Positions 18,056-26,759 of a stretch of 64,000 nt of DNA are shown piece by piece. The translations under genes and the position numbers were made by a program. Origin of the DNA: Burkholderia sp. USMB20 (GTDB lineage: Bacteria > Pseudomonadota > Gammaproteobacteria > Burkholderiales > Burkholderiaceae); assembly GCF_000949135.2 (NCBI RefSeq), contig NZ_JTAN02000003.1, positions 248,001-312,000 on the forward strand. The letters are read 5' to 3'. Each line of letters opens with the position of its first letter. Position 1 is the stretch's first letter. Below the pieces are notes generated by a model. It saw nothing but the letters and a program-made list of their open reading frames with translations, was not told the origin of the DNA and searched no databases.

Positions 18056-18063
18056 GCGCCGCT

Positions 18064-18846
18064 TCAGCCGCCGTAAATGTCGAAGTCGAAGTACTTCGAC
18101 GCGAGCCGCTTGTAGGTGCCGTCCTTGACCATGTCGAGGATCGCGCGATCGATCTTCGCCTTCAGGTCGGCGTCTTCCTTGCGCAGCCCGATACCGGCGC
18201 CGATGCCGAGCACCTTCTCGTCGACGAGTTCGGGCCCGACGAACTGGTAGCCCGCGCCGCGCGGCGACTTCAGGAACCCGATCGCGGCCTGCACCTCGTC
18301 CTGCAGCGCGGCGTCGAGGCGGCCCGACGTCAGGTCCGCGTATACGCCGTCCTGGTTCTGGTACGACACGACGTTCGCACCCTGCTTCGCCCAGTACGCC
18401 TTCGCATACGCTTCCTGCGTCGTGCCCTGTTCGACGCCGATCGACTTGCCCTTCAGCGATTCGGCCGTCGGCAGCAGCGGCGAGCCCTTCTTCACGACGA
18501 GCCGCGTCGGCTGGTTGTAGATCTTCGTCGTGAAACCGATCTGTTCCGCACGCTGCGGCGTGATCGACATCGACGACAGCACCGCGTCGAACTTCTTCGC
18601 CTTCAGCGCCGGGATCATCCCGTCGAAATCGTTCTCGAGCCACACGCATTTCGCCTTCAGCCGTGCGCAGATCTCGTTGCCTAGGTCGATGTCGAAGCCG
18701 ACGAGCTTGCCGTCGGGCGCCTTCGATTCGAACGGCGCGTAGCTGGCGTCGGTGCCGAAGCGCAGCGTGGTCCAGTCCTTCGCGACGGCGGGGCCTGCCG
18801 ATACCGCGAGCAGGGCGATCGAAACGGCGGCAATCAGTCTCTTCAT
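18064..18846 (-). CDS. Periplasmic polar amino-acid ABC transporter substrate-binding protein (HisJ/ArgT type)
   Basis: This 260-aa protein has a cleavable Sec signal peptide (MKRLIAAVSIALLAVSAGPAVA). The family 3 solute-binding fold follows, with the signature GFDIDLGNEICARLKAKC (typical GFDVDL.n.ic). DFDGMIPALKAKKFDAV and IGVEQGTTQE are also standard. It most resembles lysine/arginine/ornithine or histidine binding proteins. No permease or ATPase gene is adjacent, so it is an orphan binding protein that must share a transporter encoded elsewhere. Confidence 0.88.
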   Translation of the reverse strand: MKRLIAAVSIALLAVSAGPAVAKDWTTLRFGTDASYAPFESKAPDGKLVGFDIDLGNEICARLKAKCVWLENDFDGMIPALKAKKFDAVLSSMSITPQRAEQIGFTTKIYNQPTRLVVKKGSPLLPTAESLKGKSIGVEQGTTQEAYAKAYWAKQGANVVSYQNQDGVYADLTSGRLDAALQDEVQAAIGFLKSPRGAGYQFVGPELVDEKVLGIGAGIGLRKEDADLKAKIDRAILDMVKDGTYKRLASKYFDFDIYGG

Positions 18847-19040
18847 GGTGGTTCCTTGGCGTGGTCTATCCGGTTCTGGGCGACACGGTTGCTGCGGGGA
18901 CGCACCGCGTCCCGGTACGCTGTCCGCACGGACATTAACGCAGAAAATAAAATCGCAGTCCAGAATGGACAAAAAATATCGATCCTTCGGGAGGAATGCA
19001 GGTACGTCGGGGGACGACCCTTGCAAAAATACGAAAATGG

Positions 19041-19075
19041 ACTAATCTTGTTAGTAAATTCGTTTCGAGACTAAC
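19041..19075 (+). promoter_or_regulatory. Inverted-repeat operator upstream of the Xre-RES pair
   Basis: Three half-sites occur in 35 bp just before the antitoxin start: ACTAAT (19041-19046), GTTAGT (19050-19055) and ACTAAC (19070-19075). They form a tight inverted repeat and a wider one. The site ends 4 bp before the ATG at 19080, and a TTGCAA at 19021 may be a -35. This is the usual layout for autorepression by a Xre antitoxin. Confidence 0.55.
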
Positions 19076-19079
19076 GATC

Positions 19080-19499
19080 ATGTCACAGCCCGCCTTCGAT
19101 CCGCATTCCGCCCCGCGGCAGGCTTCGGTCGCGCAGATGTCGGCGGCCGGCCTGCGCGCGTTCTTCAACATCGCGCGCGACTGGGAGCTGACGATCGACG
19201 AACAGATCGTCCTGCTCGGCTCGCCCGGCCGCTCGACGTTCTTCAAGTGGAAGGCCTCGCCCGAATCGGCGCGCCTGCCGCGCGATACGCTCGAGCGGCT
19301 ATCGCTGCTGCTCGGCATCTACAAGGCGCTGCAGATCCTGCTGCCGCAGCCGGCCGCGGCCGACACCTGGGTCAAGCGGCCGAACGACGCCGCTCCGTTC
19401 GGCGGCAAGCGCGCGCTCGACCGGATGCTCGCCGGCAACGTCGGCGACCTGGTCGCCGTCCGGCAATACCTCGACGCGATGCGGGGTGGCTGGGCGTGA
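19080..19499 (+). CDS. Xre/MbcA/ParS-family antitoxin
   Basis: This 139-aa protein has the two parts of Xre-type antitoxins of RES systems. The N-terminal HTH-like region contains LLGSPGRSTFFKWKAS, with the family's 'S..T..rW' pattern. The C-terminal toxin-binding domain has RLSLLLGIYKALQILLP and WVKRPNDAAPFGGKRALDRMLAG. It is expected to neutralise the RES toxin encoded immediately downstream and to repress the operon. Its TGA overlaps a possible GTG start of the toxin gene, so dosage is probably coupled by translation. Confidence 0.88.
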   Translation: MSQPAFDPHSAPRQASVAQMSAAGLRAFFNIARDWELTIDEQIVLLGSPGRSTFFKWKASPESARLPRDTLERLSLLLGIYKALQILLPQPAAADTWVKRPNDAAPFGGKRALDRMLAGNVGDLVAVRQYLDAMRGGWA

Positions 19500-19501
19500 C
19501 G

Positions 19502-20200
19502 ATGCCGATCGAAGCAGTACAGCACTGGCCCATGACCGTCGTCGACTGGGCACCTGCCTATCGCGTGATTCCCACTCGTTTTCCAGCCATCAACCTGTTC
19601 GACCGCGTCGCGTCCGCCGAGGATTTCGATGCGCTCTATGCGCTCGAATCGCTGACCAACGACCGCATCCGCAACGAAGTCGGCACGCTCGAGCTCGTGC
19701 CGCCGGCGGAGCGTCGCTACGGCCCGGGCTGGGGGCCGATCATGGCCGCGTTCACGCATCTGAATCCGCAGGGCAGCCGCTTTTCGGACGGCAGCTACGG
19801 CGTGTTCTATTGCGGGCGGTCGCGCGATACGGCGATCGCCGAAACGCGCTATCACAGCGGGCTGTTCCTGGCCGCGACGAAGGAGGCGCCGATGCGTCAG
19901 CAGATGCGGCTCTACACGGTGTATGCGCAGGGCGACGTCGCCGACGTGCGCACGTGGCCGCAGCGCAGCCCGGAGCTGCTCGATCCGCTCGATTACGGCG
20001 CGGGGCAGGCACTCGGCCGCGCGGTGCGCGACGCGGGCGGCGCGGGGATCGTCTATCCGTCGGTGCGCGACCCGCGCGGCGAGTGCCTCGCGGCGTTTCG
20101 CACGACGCTGCTGCGCGATTGTCATCACGCTGCGTATCTCGAATACAACTGGAACGGATCCGCGATCGATGCGGTGTTCGAGCTGAACCAGGTGGGTTAG
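19502..20200 (+). CDS. RES-domain toxin (NAD+-degrading family)
   Basis: This 232-aa protein has the RES fold pattern. The conserved Arg is in AYRVIPTRFP, the Glu in GRSRDTAIAETRYH, and the Ser in AGIVYPSVRDPRGECLAAF. Characterised RES toxins (MbcT and others) deplete NAD+ by phosphorolysis or hydrolysis and are lethal without antitoxin. The start is the ATG at 19502. An in-frame GTG at 19496 overlaps the antitoxin stop (GTGA) and is a good alternative. All three signature residues are present, so the toxin is probably active. Confidence 0.88.
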   Translation: MPIEAVQHWPMTVVDWAPAYRVIPTRFPAINLFDRVASAEDFDALYALESLTNDRIRNEVGTLELVPPAERRYGPGWGPIMAAFTHLNPQGSRFSDGSYGVFYCGRSRDTAIAETRYHSGLFLAATKEAPMRQQMRLYTVYAQGDVADVRTWPQRSPELLDPLDYGAGQALGRAVRDAGGAGIVYPSVRDPRGECLAAFRTTLLRDCHHAAYLEYNWNGSAIDAVFELNQVG

Positions 20201-20298
20201 CGCAGTGCTCGCGCACGCAAACGCGCGCGTGAGCGTGAGTCCGCCGAGCGTTGCCGGCCCGCGGCCTGCGCAGGCCCGTTATCGGCGTGAACGTGGGC

Positions 20299-21024
20299 CT
20301 AAGGCAGCGGCAGGTCGCCCGCATGACGCGCGCGCGCGTCGGCCTGCGTCAGCGACCACGTGTCGCCCGTGCGCGGCTCGACGATCGTCAGGCGTCCCGA
20401 CGGTGCGAACGCGCCGGTGTCGATGAACCATTGCGCGCCGATGCGCTGCGGCGCACGCACCGGCGTGTGGCCGGTGCAGGTCAGCGACAGGCCGGCCTGC
20501 CGGGCCGGGTCGACGAGCCCCTGGACCAGGTCGCGCCCCCAGATCAGCCGCTCGCGCACGTCGGGCGAATAGCTGCCCGCGTCGAGTTCGGCGTCCGGAC
20601 CGAGGAATTCCGCATGCAGCACGTTGAAGCGCGCGGGGCCGTCGCCGATCACGCGTACGAGCGGCAGCGCGTCGACGCGCGCCGCGTGCGCGTGCAGCCG
20701 TTCCGGCGGGAGGTCGGCGCCCCAGTCGCCGCCGATCCCGCGCCACGCATCGTGCGACAGCTTGCCGCGCGCGACGAGGCTCAGCACTTCTTCGTGATTG
20801 CCGCGCACCACGTGGCACCACGGGCGGTCGAGCAGCTCGAGCGCGGTTTCGGACGCGGGGCCTCGGTCGACGAGATCGCCGACCGAGAACAGCCGGTCGC
20901 GAGCCGGATCGAAGCCGATGTCGTGCAGCAGCGCGCGCAGCACATCCACGCAGCCGTGCAGATCACCGACGACGAAGTCGCGGCCGGCCGCGTTCGCGGG
21001 ATGGTGGCAGAGGACGGGAGTCAT
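20299..21024 (-). CDS. Metallophosphoesterase, PrpA-like serine/threonine phosphatase
   Basis: This 241-aa protein has the calcineurin-like signature: GDLHGC (near residue 20), GDLVDRG, GNHEE, and later GHTP. The short length and the arrangement resemble bacterial PrpA/PrpB (PphA/PphB) phosphatases and diadenosine tetraphosphatase. Two divalent metals (Mn/Fe) are expected. It could act on phosphoproteins or Ap4A; sequence alone does not decide. It stands alone, divergent from the DUF1345 gene. Confidence 0.85.
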   Translation of the reverse strand: MTPVLCHHPANAAGRDFVVGDLHGCVDVLRALLHDIGFDPARDRLFSVGDLVDRGPASETALELLDRPWCHVVRGNHEEVLSLVARGKLSHDAWRGIGGDWGADLPPERLHAHAARVDALPLVRVIGDGPARFNVLHAEFLGPDAELDAGSYSPDVRERLIWGRDLVQGLVDPARQAGLSLTCTGHTPVRAPQRIGAQWFIDTGAFAPSGRLTIVEPRTGDTWSLTQADARARHAGDLPLP

Positions 21025-21160
21025 CCCGATATCTTAGGCGCTCACGCCAGTCGTAACGTCATGCAGGAATGGCGATAATCGGGGCGGTACTCGCCGGCGC
21101 TGCCCGGCGGGCCGTTCGCACGCGGGCCGAACCCTTTCCATCCGCTTTCGGAATCACACG

Positions 21161-21814
21161 ATGACGCTTTATCCGCAGGTATTACGCAACCGGCCGCGCA
21201 TGGTCGCCGCCTTCGCCGCGGGCGTGCTGTGCGCGCTGCTGCTGCCGTTGCAGTTGAGACCGACCGCGCGTGCGCTGATCGGCTGGGATTGCACGGTCTG
21301 GCTGTATCTCGTGCTGATGTGGGGGCGCATGGTCACCGCACATCACCATCAGGTGCGCGAGATCGCGATCCGCGAGGACGAGAACGCGACGACCGTGCTG
21401 ACGGTGATCTGCATCGCGACGGTCGCGAGCGTCGCCGCGATCGCGATCGAGCTCGCCACCGCGAAGAACGTCGGCTTTCGTGCCGGGCTCGGCCACTACG
21501 CGGTCACGGGCGCGACGCTGTTCGGCGCATGGTTCCTGATCCCGACGATCTTCACGCTGCACTATGCGCGACTCTATTACGGCTCGCCGAGCAGCGATCG
21601 CGCGCTGCGGTTTCCCGACCGCAACCCCGAGCCCGACTACTGGGATTTCCTGTATTTCGCCTTTACGCTCGCGGTCGCGTCGCAGACGGCCGACGTGTCG
21701 CTCGCGAATCGCGCCGCGCGTCGCGCGGTGCTCGCGCAGTCGATCCTGTCGTTCTACTTCAACATGGCCGTGCTCGGGCTGTCGATCAACGTCGCGGCAG
21801 GGTTGCTGAGCTGA
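21161..21814 (+). CDS. DUF1345 membrane protein
   Basis: This 217-aa integral membrane protein has about five hydrophobic helices. The family-typical segments are YDFLYFAFT-like (here [20 protein letters not shown]) and [18 protein letters not shown] at the C-terminus. An HYARLYYG motif sits in the third loop. The function of DUF1345 is unknown. It is monocistronic and divergent from the phosphatase gene. Confidence 0.85.
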   Translation: MTLYPQVLRNRPRMVAAFAAGVLCALLLPLQLRPTARALIGWDCTVWLYLVLMWGRMVTAHHHQVREIAIREDENATTVLTVICIATVASVAAIAIELATAKNVGFRAGLGHYAVTGATLFGAWFLIPTIFTLHYARLYYGSPSSDRALRFPDRNPEPDYWDFLYFAFTLAVASQTADVSLANRAARRAVLAQSILSFYFNMAVLGLSINVAAGLLS

Positions 21815-22006
21815 CGCGGATGACTTGAGCCGTTCTTACCGTCGCCGCGCTCGAGCGCGGTGGTCGGCGGCCCGCGCGTGGCTCGCTATCGAGACAGCGA
21901 GCGATCGGCGGATGCGTGCCGCCGTCGCCACGCGCCATCGCGGCTTCGAGCGGAAAGCGCGTCCGGATGGTGGCCGCGCTGACGCTGCGGCTCGCCGCTT
22001 CGCCCC

Positions 22007-22036
22007 GACTCACGCCGACTCACGCCGACTTACGCC
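22007..22036. repeat. Three tandem copies of a 10-bp unit
   Basis: GACTCACGCC occurs at 22007-22016 and 22017-22026, then GACTTACGCC (one mismatch) at 22027-22036. It sits immediately past the methyltransferase stop, inside the 3' flank. It is probably a slippage product. Confidence 0.7.
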
Positions 22037-22037
22037 G

Positions 22038-22748
22038 TCACGCGCCGCACCGCGCCGCGATCCACGCGCCCCAGAACAGGCTCGAGAAAAAGCGCAGCGG
22101 CGCATCGAAGCCCGCATCGTGCAGCAACGCGAAGACGGCTTCCTCGGCAGCGGGCGGATCGGCGCCCTGCAGGATTTTCGCCAGCTGCGCACGCACGGCG
22201 TCGGGCGTCGCGCCCTTCATCCGCCAGCGCTGCTGCCACGCGTCGAGCAGGCGAGGGTGCTCCGCATAGCGGCGATAGTTGGCCGCGATCACGAGCGGTG
22301 CACCGGGCTTCAGGCGGCGCGCGATCGCATCCAGCAGCGCGGCCTTCGCCGCATCGCCGGGGACGTGATGCAGCACGCCGATCAGCGTCGCGCCGTCGAA
22401 CGCCGGCGCATCGGGCAGCGCGTCGACGCCGGCCTCGACGAATCGCGTGCGGGCGGCGAACCCCGCCGCTTCGACGTTGGCACGCGCGAGCGCGAGCATC
22501 GGCGCGGACGGATCGACGGCCGTGAACTGCCAGCCCGGTTCGAGCGCCGCGGGCACGCAGATTTCCTGCCCCGTGCCGCCTGCGCCCACGACGAGGAGCC
22601 GCGCATCGCGTACACCGATCGCCGACGCGAGCATGCACGCGGCGAGTTCGTGGCACGCATCGTAGCCGGCGAGCGCGATGCGGGATTGTTCGGCGTATTC
22701 GTGCGCGCGTGCCGGATCGAACTTCGCGGCGCTGGCGGGGAGCGACAT
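22038..22748 (-). CDS. Class I SAM-dependent methyltransferase
   Basis: This 236-aa protein has the class I methyltransferase fold. Motif I is LLVVGAGGTGQEICVPAA, the acidic ribose-binding residue is in FTAVDPSAPML, and later motifs include FDGATLIGVLHHV and RRLKPGAPLVIAANYRRY. The ATG at 22748 was chosen because the N-terminus MSLPASAAKFDPARAHEYAE matches small-molecule methyltransferases. The substrate is unknown. It stands alone on the minus strand. Confidence 0.85.
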   Translation of the reverse strand: MSLPASAAKFDPARAHEYAEQSRIALAGYDACHELAACMLASAIGVRDARLLVVGAGGTGQEICVPAALEPGWQFTAVDPSAPMLALARANVEAAGFAARTRFVEAGVDALPDAPAFDGATLIGVLHHVPGDAAKAALLDAIARRLKPGAPLVIAANYRRYAEHPRLLDAWQQRWRMKGATPDAVRAQLAKILQGADPPAAEEAVFALLHDAGFDAPLRFFSSLFWGAWIAARCGA

Positions 22749-23048
22749 GGAGATTCCTCGAATTCTGGCGCGGGCGGGGTGCCCACGCGCATCGCACCGA
22801 GCGTAAGCGCGGGGCCGCGGCGCAACAAGGCGAGCGACCATTCCGGTATGCGGACTACCCGATTCGGCGCGCATCGCGCGCAATCGATGCCGGGGTCGAT
22901 TCGCATTTAAAAATGTGAGGATTCGATGCGTCGCGATCGTGAAAGCGGCGCATACTTTTCTTCCCCCCTGCCTGGCCGTCGCATGCCGGGCCCGATGCGC
23001 CGCGCGAATCGCGCGGCCATGCCGCTCGGCACGCACGAGGAGCGCATC

Positions 23049-24698
23049 ATGTCAGATTGTCCGCACGATCCGTATGCGCAGCACTACATACACTGCCTGC
23101 CGTCCGGCGCGCAGCCCTGCGGTGCGCTCGGCACGTCGCCGCGCACGCATTTCCGCGTGTGGGCGCCGGGCAGCACGCATGTTCAGCTCGAACTCGATAC
23201 CGGCTCCGGCCCGACGCTCGTCCCGATGACGGCGGCCGGTCCGCACTGGTTCGAAGTGTTCGTCGAATGCGGTGCGGGCGCGCGTTACCGTTACCGGCTC
23301 GACGATGTCGTGTCGATTCCCGATCCCGCGTCGCGTTCGCAACCGGACGGGCTCAACGGCCCGAGCGAGGTCGTCGATCCGCGCGCGTTCACATGGCGCA
23401 ACACGTTCTGGCGCGGCCGCCCGTGGGAAGACATCGCGCTGTACGCGATTCGTCCGCACGCGGTGGGCGGCTTCGACGGCGTGCGCCGCCGGTTGCCGCA
23501 GCTCGCGCGCCTCGGCGTGACCGCGCTGGAGTTGCTCGCGTCGCCGCACGACAGCCTGCCGTTCGCGCCGCTCGCGTCCGAGGGCGGCCCCGACGCGCTG
23601 AAGGCATTGATCGACGCCGCGCACGGCTACGGTCTCGCGGTGCTGCTGGAGCTCGATTACGCGCGCTTCGGCAGCGGCACCGACGCGCTGCGCCATTACG
23701 CGGTGCCGTTCTTCCATACGCGCGACGATCCGCTGCAGGCGGCGCCGCTTGCGCTCGACCATCCGGAAGTCTGCGACTTCTTCTGCGACAACGCGCTGTA
23801 CTGGATCGACGAATACCGTTGCGACGGCCTGCGGTTGCGCGAGGCCGACCGGATCGGCACGTCGTGGCTGCGCGAGATCGCCGACCGCGTGCGCGCGGCC
23901 GTGCCGGCCGACCGGATGATCCACCTCGTGCTCGGCAGCGAGCGTCATCCGGTGCACCTGGCCGATACGCATTTCGATGCGCAGTGGAACGGTTGCGGAG
24001 AACGCGCATTGCATCGGCTGACGGGGCGCGACACATCGGCGCACGAAGGGATTTCGCCCCACCAGTCGATCCACACGCTCGCGCGCGCGCTGACCGCCGC
24101 AGGCGCGGCGTTCCAGCCGGCGGCGGCGGGCGACGGCCCGTGCGCCGAAGGGCTGTCGCTCACGTCGCTGGTGCTGTCCGACGGCGCGTGGCGCGACAGC
24201 GAACAGCGCGACAGCGAGCAGGCGGCGGGCCTCGCGGCGCTTGCGTTGTCGCTGCTCACGCCGCAGATCCCGCTGATCTTCGACGAAACCGCGCGCGATG
24301 TCGATCGCGCGCATTTCGTGCAGTCGGCGCTCGCGGTGCGCGCGAAGCTGATCGCGCCGCGGCTGTCCGATTGCCGGCCGCAGGACGCGCATGCGTTGAA
24401 GGCGAGCGGTGACGGCGATGCCGACGCGCTGCTCGCGTCATGGCGGCTCGCCGACGACGAGACGCTGACCATCGCGTTGAACCTGTCGCCCGACGCGGTG
24501 CCGTTCGATGCGCCGCGCGGGCAGGTCGTGTTCGAGACGCCGGCACGCGCACGCGACCGGGTTGACGAAGGGGAGTTGCCGCCGTATTCGCTCGTCGCGT
24601 GGCTGACGGGCGACGTCAACCGGTACGCGCTGACGCACGACGTGCGTCGGATCGACGACCGCGCATGGCGCGCGATGCGTCCCGTTCCGCACGCGTGA
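23049..24698 (+). CDS. TreZ-like GH13 family protein lacking catalytic residues
   Basis: This 549-aa protein has the layout of malto-oligosyltrehalose trehalohydrolase. It has a CBM48-like N-terminus (FRVWAPGSTHVQLEL), the linker QPDGLNGPSEVVDP, a barrel with NALYWIDEYRCDGLRLREAD, and the C-terminal LPPYSLVAWL. The catalytic motifs are degenerate. The nucleophile Asp of 'DGLRLDA' is Arg264, and the acid/base Glu of 'HLVLE' is Gly296. The 'YNHFGP' motif reads LDYARFG, and the 'NHDQ.GNRA' motif is absent. The frame is intact and well coded, so it is probably a non-catalytic binding or regulatory protein. The ATG at 23049 follows GAGGAGCGC. Confidence 0.8.
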   Translation: MSDCPHDPYAQHYIHCLPSGAQPCGALGTSPRTHFRVWAPGSTHVQLELDTGSGPTLVPMTAAGPHWFEVFVECGAGARYRYRLDDVVSIPDPASRSQPDGLNGPSEVVDPRAFTWRNTFWRGRPWEDIALYAIRPHAVGGFDGVRRRLPQLARLGVTALELLASPHDSLPFAPLASEGGPDALKALIDAAHGYGLAVLLELDYARFGSGTDALRHYAVPFFHTRDDPLQAAPLALDHPEVCDFFCDNALYWIDEYRCDGLRLREADRIGTSWLREIADRVRAAVPADRMIHLVLGSERHPVHLADTHFDAQWNGCGERALHRLTGRDTSAHEGISPHQSIHTLARALTAAGAAFQPAAAGDGPCAEGLSLTSLVLSDGAWRDSEQRDSEQAAGLAALALSLLTPQIPLIFDETARDVDRAHFVQSALAVRAKLIAPRLSDCRPQDAHALKASGDGDADALLASWRLADDETLTIALNLSPDAVPFDAPRGQVVFETPARARDRVDEGELPPYSLVAWLTGDVNRYALTHDVRRIDDRAWRAMRPVPHA

Positions 24699-24735
24699 TG
24701 CCCGGAGGGTCGGGCGCTGGCGCGCCCGGCCGCCC

Positions 24736-25320
24736 TTACCAGAAACCGCGAATGCCCGCGACGCCGTACGCGCCGTGGCGGCGCGCGTCGTCGAGATGCG
24801 CGCGCGTCATGCCGCCGAGCGCATAGACCGGCATCGCGGCCTGCGCGGCCAGCACAGCGAATTGCGTCCAGCCGAGCGTCGGCGCGCCGGGATGGCTGAG
24901 CGTCGGCAGCACGGGCGACAGCGTGACGAAATCCACGCCCGCGCGCGCGGCCAGCACGAGATCGTCGGCCGCATGGCAAGCGGCCGACATGCGGCGCGAG
25001 GCCGGCAGCGGCCGTTGCGCGACGGCGCGCAGCGCGGCGCCGTCGAGGTGCCAGCCCGCGCCGTCGAGCCGCATCACGCCGGCCGCGTCGATCGGCCCGT
25101 TGAGCATCAGTTGCGCGCCGGCCGCGTCGCAGCGCGCGAGCGCATCGGCGGCCAGCCGCGCGAACGCGGCCGCGTCGAACGACTTCACGCGCAGCTGCAC
25201 GAGCGTTTCGCCGCGCGCGAGCACGGCCGACAGCGTGTCGAGGAATGCGCGGCAATCGGCGGCCGACGCGGACGCCGGCTCCGGCGTGATCACGCAGCAG
25301 CGCGGCAGCGTCGGCGTCAT
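24736..25320 (-). CDS. ThiE/TenI-like thiamine phosphate synthase family protein
   Basis: This 194-aa TIM-barrel protein has ThiE-like segments in order: LVQLRVKSFD (R..K of the phosphate region), QLMLNGPID, GWHLDGAAL, FVTLSPVLPTLSHPG and PVYALGGMTRAHL. The classic G-(I/V)-H-L-G and the diphosphate-binding Ser region are changed, as in the ThiE-like half of MutT-ThiE fusions. It could be a TenI-type protein or a second ThiE. It begins 22 bp after the CorC-like gene stop, so the two are probably co-transcribed. Confidence 0.72.
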   Translation of the reverse strand: MTPTLPRCCVITPEPASASAADCRAFLDTLSAVLARGETLVQLRVKSFDAAAFARLAADALARCDAAGAQLMLNGPIDAAGVMRLDGAGWHLDGAALRAVAQRPLPASRRMSAACHAADDLVLAARAGVDFVTLSPVLPTLSHPGAPTLGWTQFAVLAAQAAMPVYALGGMTRAHLDDARRHGAYGVAGIRGFW

Positions 25321-25342
25321 CGCGCGCGGCCCGCGGCGGCCG

Positions 25343-26683
25343 TCATTCGTCGGCCTCCTTCGCGATCTTCGGATAGACGCGCACCAGCACGATGCGCGGA
25401 CCGTTCATCTTCTTCACGACGACGTCGAAGCGATCGAACGACACGCGCTGCCCTTCGGTCGGCAGATCGCTGAGCGCGTGAATCACCAGGCCGCCGACCG
25501 ATTCCGCACGCCCTTCGTCGATGTCGATGCCGAGCGCCTGCTCGAGCGACACGACGGGCAGGCTGCCCTTGCCCATCAGCGTGCCGTCGTCGAGGCGGCT
25601 CCAGTCCGCGTCGCCCTGGCGGAACTCGTCGTGGATCTGGCCGACCAGCGCACCGAGCAGGTTGTCGAGCGTCAGGAAGCCGATCGGCTTCTCGCCCTTG
25701 TTGCCGACCAGCGCGAAGTGCGGCGCACCCTTGCGGAAGCGGCGGAACAGCTCCAGCGCCGGCGTGTCGGGCTTCACGTACTGCACCGGGCGCACATAGT
25801 CGGACAGGTCCTCGAGCGCCGCCCCGGCGTGACGCGCGAGCAGCAGGTCCTTCAGGTGGATCAGCCCGCTCACCTGTTCGCGCGACGCATCCTCGAACAG
25901 CGGATAGCGGCTGAAGCGGTGCCGCGCGACGATTTCCATGTTGTCGGGCAGCGGCAGGTCGCGGCGCAGGCCGATCATTTCATGCGCCGGCCGCATCAGG
26001 TCCGACACCGTCATCGACGAGAAATCGAGCGAGTGCGCGAGCGTGTTCCACTCGTCGTTGGTGTACGTGCCGCGCGCCGGCTGGGCCGCGTTGCCCGCGC
26101 TGCGGCGGCTGCGCAGGATCAGCTTCAGCTCGTCGGTCGAGTAGTGCGCATCGCCGCCATGGTCGGCCGACAGGCCCGCGAGCTTCAGCACCGCGTTCGC
26201 GCTGGTGTTGAGCACCCAGATCGCCGGATACATCGCCCAGTAGAACGCGTAGAGCGGCAGCGCGACCCACAGGCCGACCTTCTCCGACTGGCGGATCGCC
26301 ATCGATTTCGGCGCGAGCTCGCCGACCACGATGTGCAGGAACGAGATCAGCGAGAACGCGAACACGAGCGAAATCAGGTGCACGATGCGCTCGGACTGCA
26401 CGCCGATCAGGTCGAGCAGCGGGCCGATCAGTTCCGCGAACGCCGGCTCGCCGACCCAGCCGAGGCCGAGCGACGCGAGCGTGATGCCGAGCTGGCAGGC
26501 GGACAGATACGCGTCGAGCCGGCCGTGCACGATCGCGAGGATGCGTCCGCGCAGGCCGTGCTTGCGGGCAAGTGTCTTGACGCGCGTCGCGCGCAGTTTG
26601 ACGAGGCCGAATTCGGCTGCGACGAAAAACCCGTTGAGGGCCACCAGGAACAACGCGCCGATGAGCGCGAAGATCTGTAACAA
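25343..26683 (-). CDS. Hemolysin-family (DUF21-CBS-CorC/HlyC) membrane protein
   Basis: This 446-aa protein has an N-terminal DUF21 domain with about four helices (LLQIFALIGALFLVALNGFF onward), a CBS pair in the middle (DLMRPAHEMIGL, VSGLIHLKDLLLARHAG) and a C-terminal CorC_HlyC domain (VVSLEQALGIDIDEG, DVVVKKMNGPRIVLVRV). Homologues take part in magnesium or cobalt efflux, or sodium handling. No ATG fits the conserved N-terminus. The TTG at 26681-26683 with TGGAG upstream is the best start. It is co-directional with thiE downstream. Confidence 0.88.
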   Translation of the reverse strand: MLQIFALIGALFLVALNGFFVAAEFGLVKLRATRVKTLARKHGLRGRILAIVHGRLDAYLSACQLGITLASLGLGWVGEPAFAELIGPLLDLIGVQSERIVHLISLVFAFSLISFLHIVVGELAPKSMAIRQSEKVGLWVALPLYAFYWAMYPAIWVLNTSANAVLKLAGLSADHGGDAHYSTDELKLILRSRRSAGNAAQPARGTYTNDEWNTLAHSLDFSSMTVSDLMRPAHEMIGLRRDLPLPDNMEIVARHRFSRYPLFEDASREQVSGLIHLKDLLLARHAGAALEDLSDYVRPVQYVKPDTPALELFRRFRKGAPHFALVGNKGEKPIGFLTLDNLLGALVGQIHDEFRQGDADWSRLDDGTLMGKGSLPVVSLEQALGIDIDEGRAESVGGLVIHALSDLPTEGQRVSFDRFDVVVKKMNGPRIVLVRVYPKIAKEADE

Positions 26684-26712
26684 AGAATCGCTCCAGTCAT
26701 GACAGGCCCAAC

Positions 26713-26718
26713 AGTATA
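26713..26718 (-). promoter_or_regulatory. -10 element (TATACT) for the CorC-like/ThiE-like pair
   Basis: On the minus strand TATACT lies 30 bp upstream of the proposed TTG start. A poor -35 candidate (TTACAT) is 15 bp further up. It suggests the pair has its own promoter rather than reading through from the kinase-like gene. Confidence 0.4.
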
Positions 26719-26759
26719 GGGCCGGAAAGGGAAATGTAATGTGTCGGGCGGCCGATGGC

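Noticed and set aside
22007-22036. CRISPR-like repeats
   Set aside because: Only three contiguous 10-bp units without spacers; a simple tandem repeat.
24923-26680. 585-codon plus-strand frame opposite the ThiE-like and CorC-like genes
   Set aside because: Covers two genes with clear domains on the other strand; low-complexity Arg/Glu/His composition.
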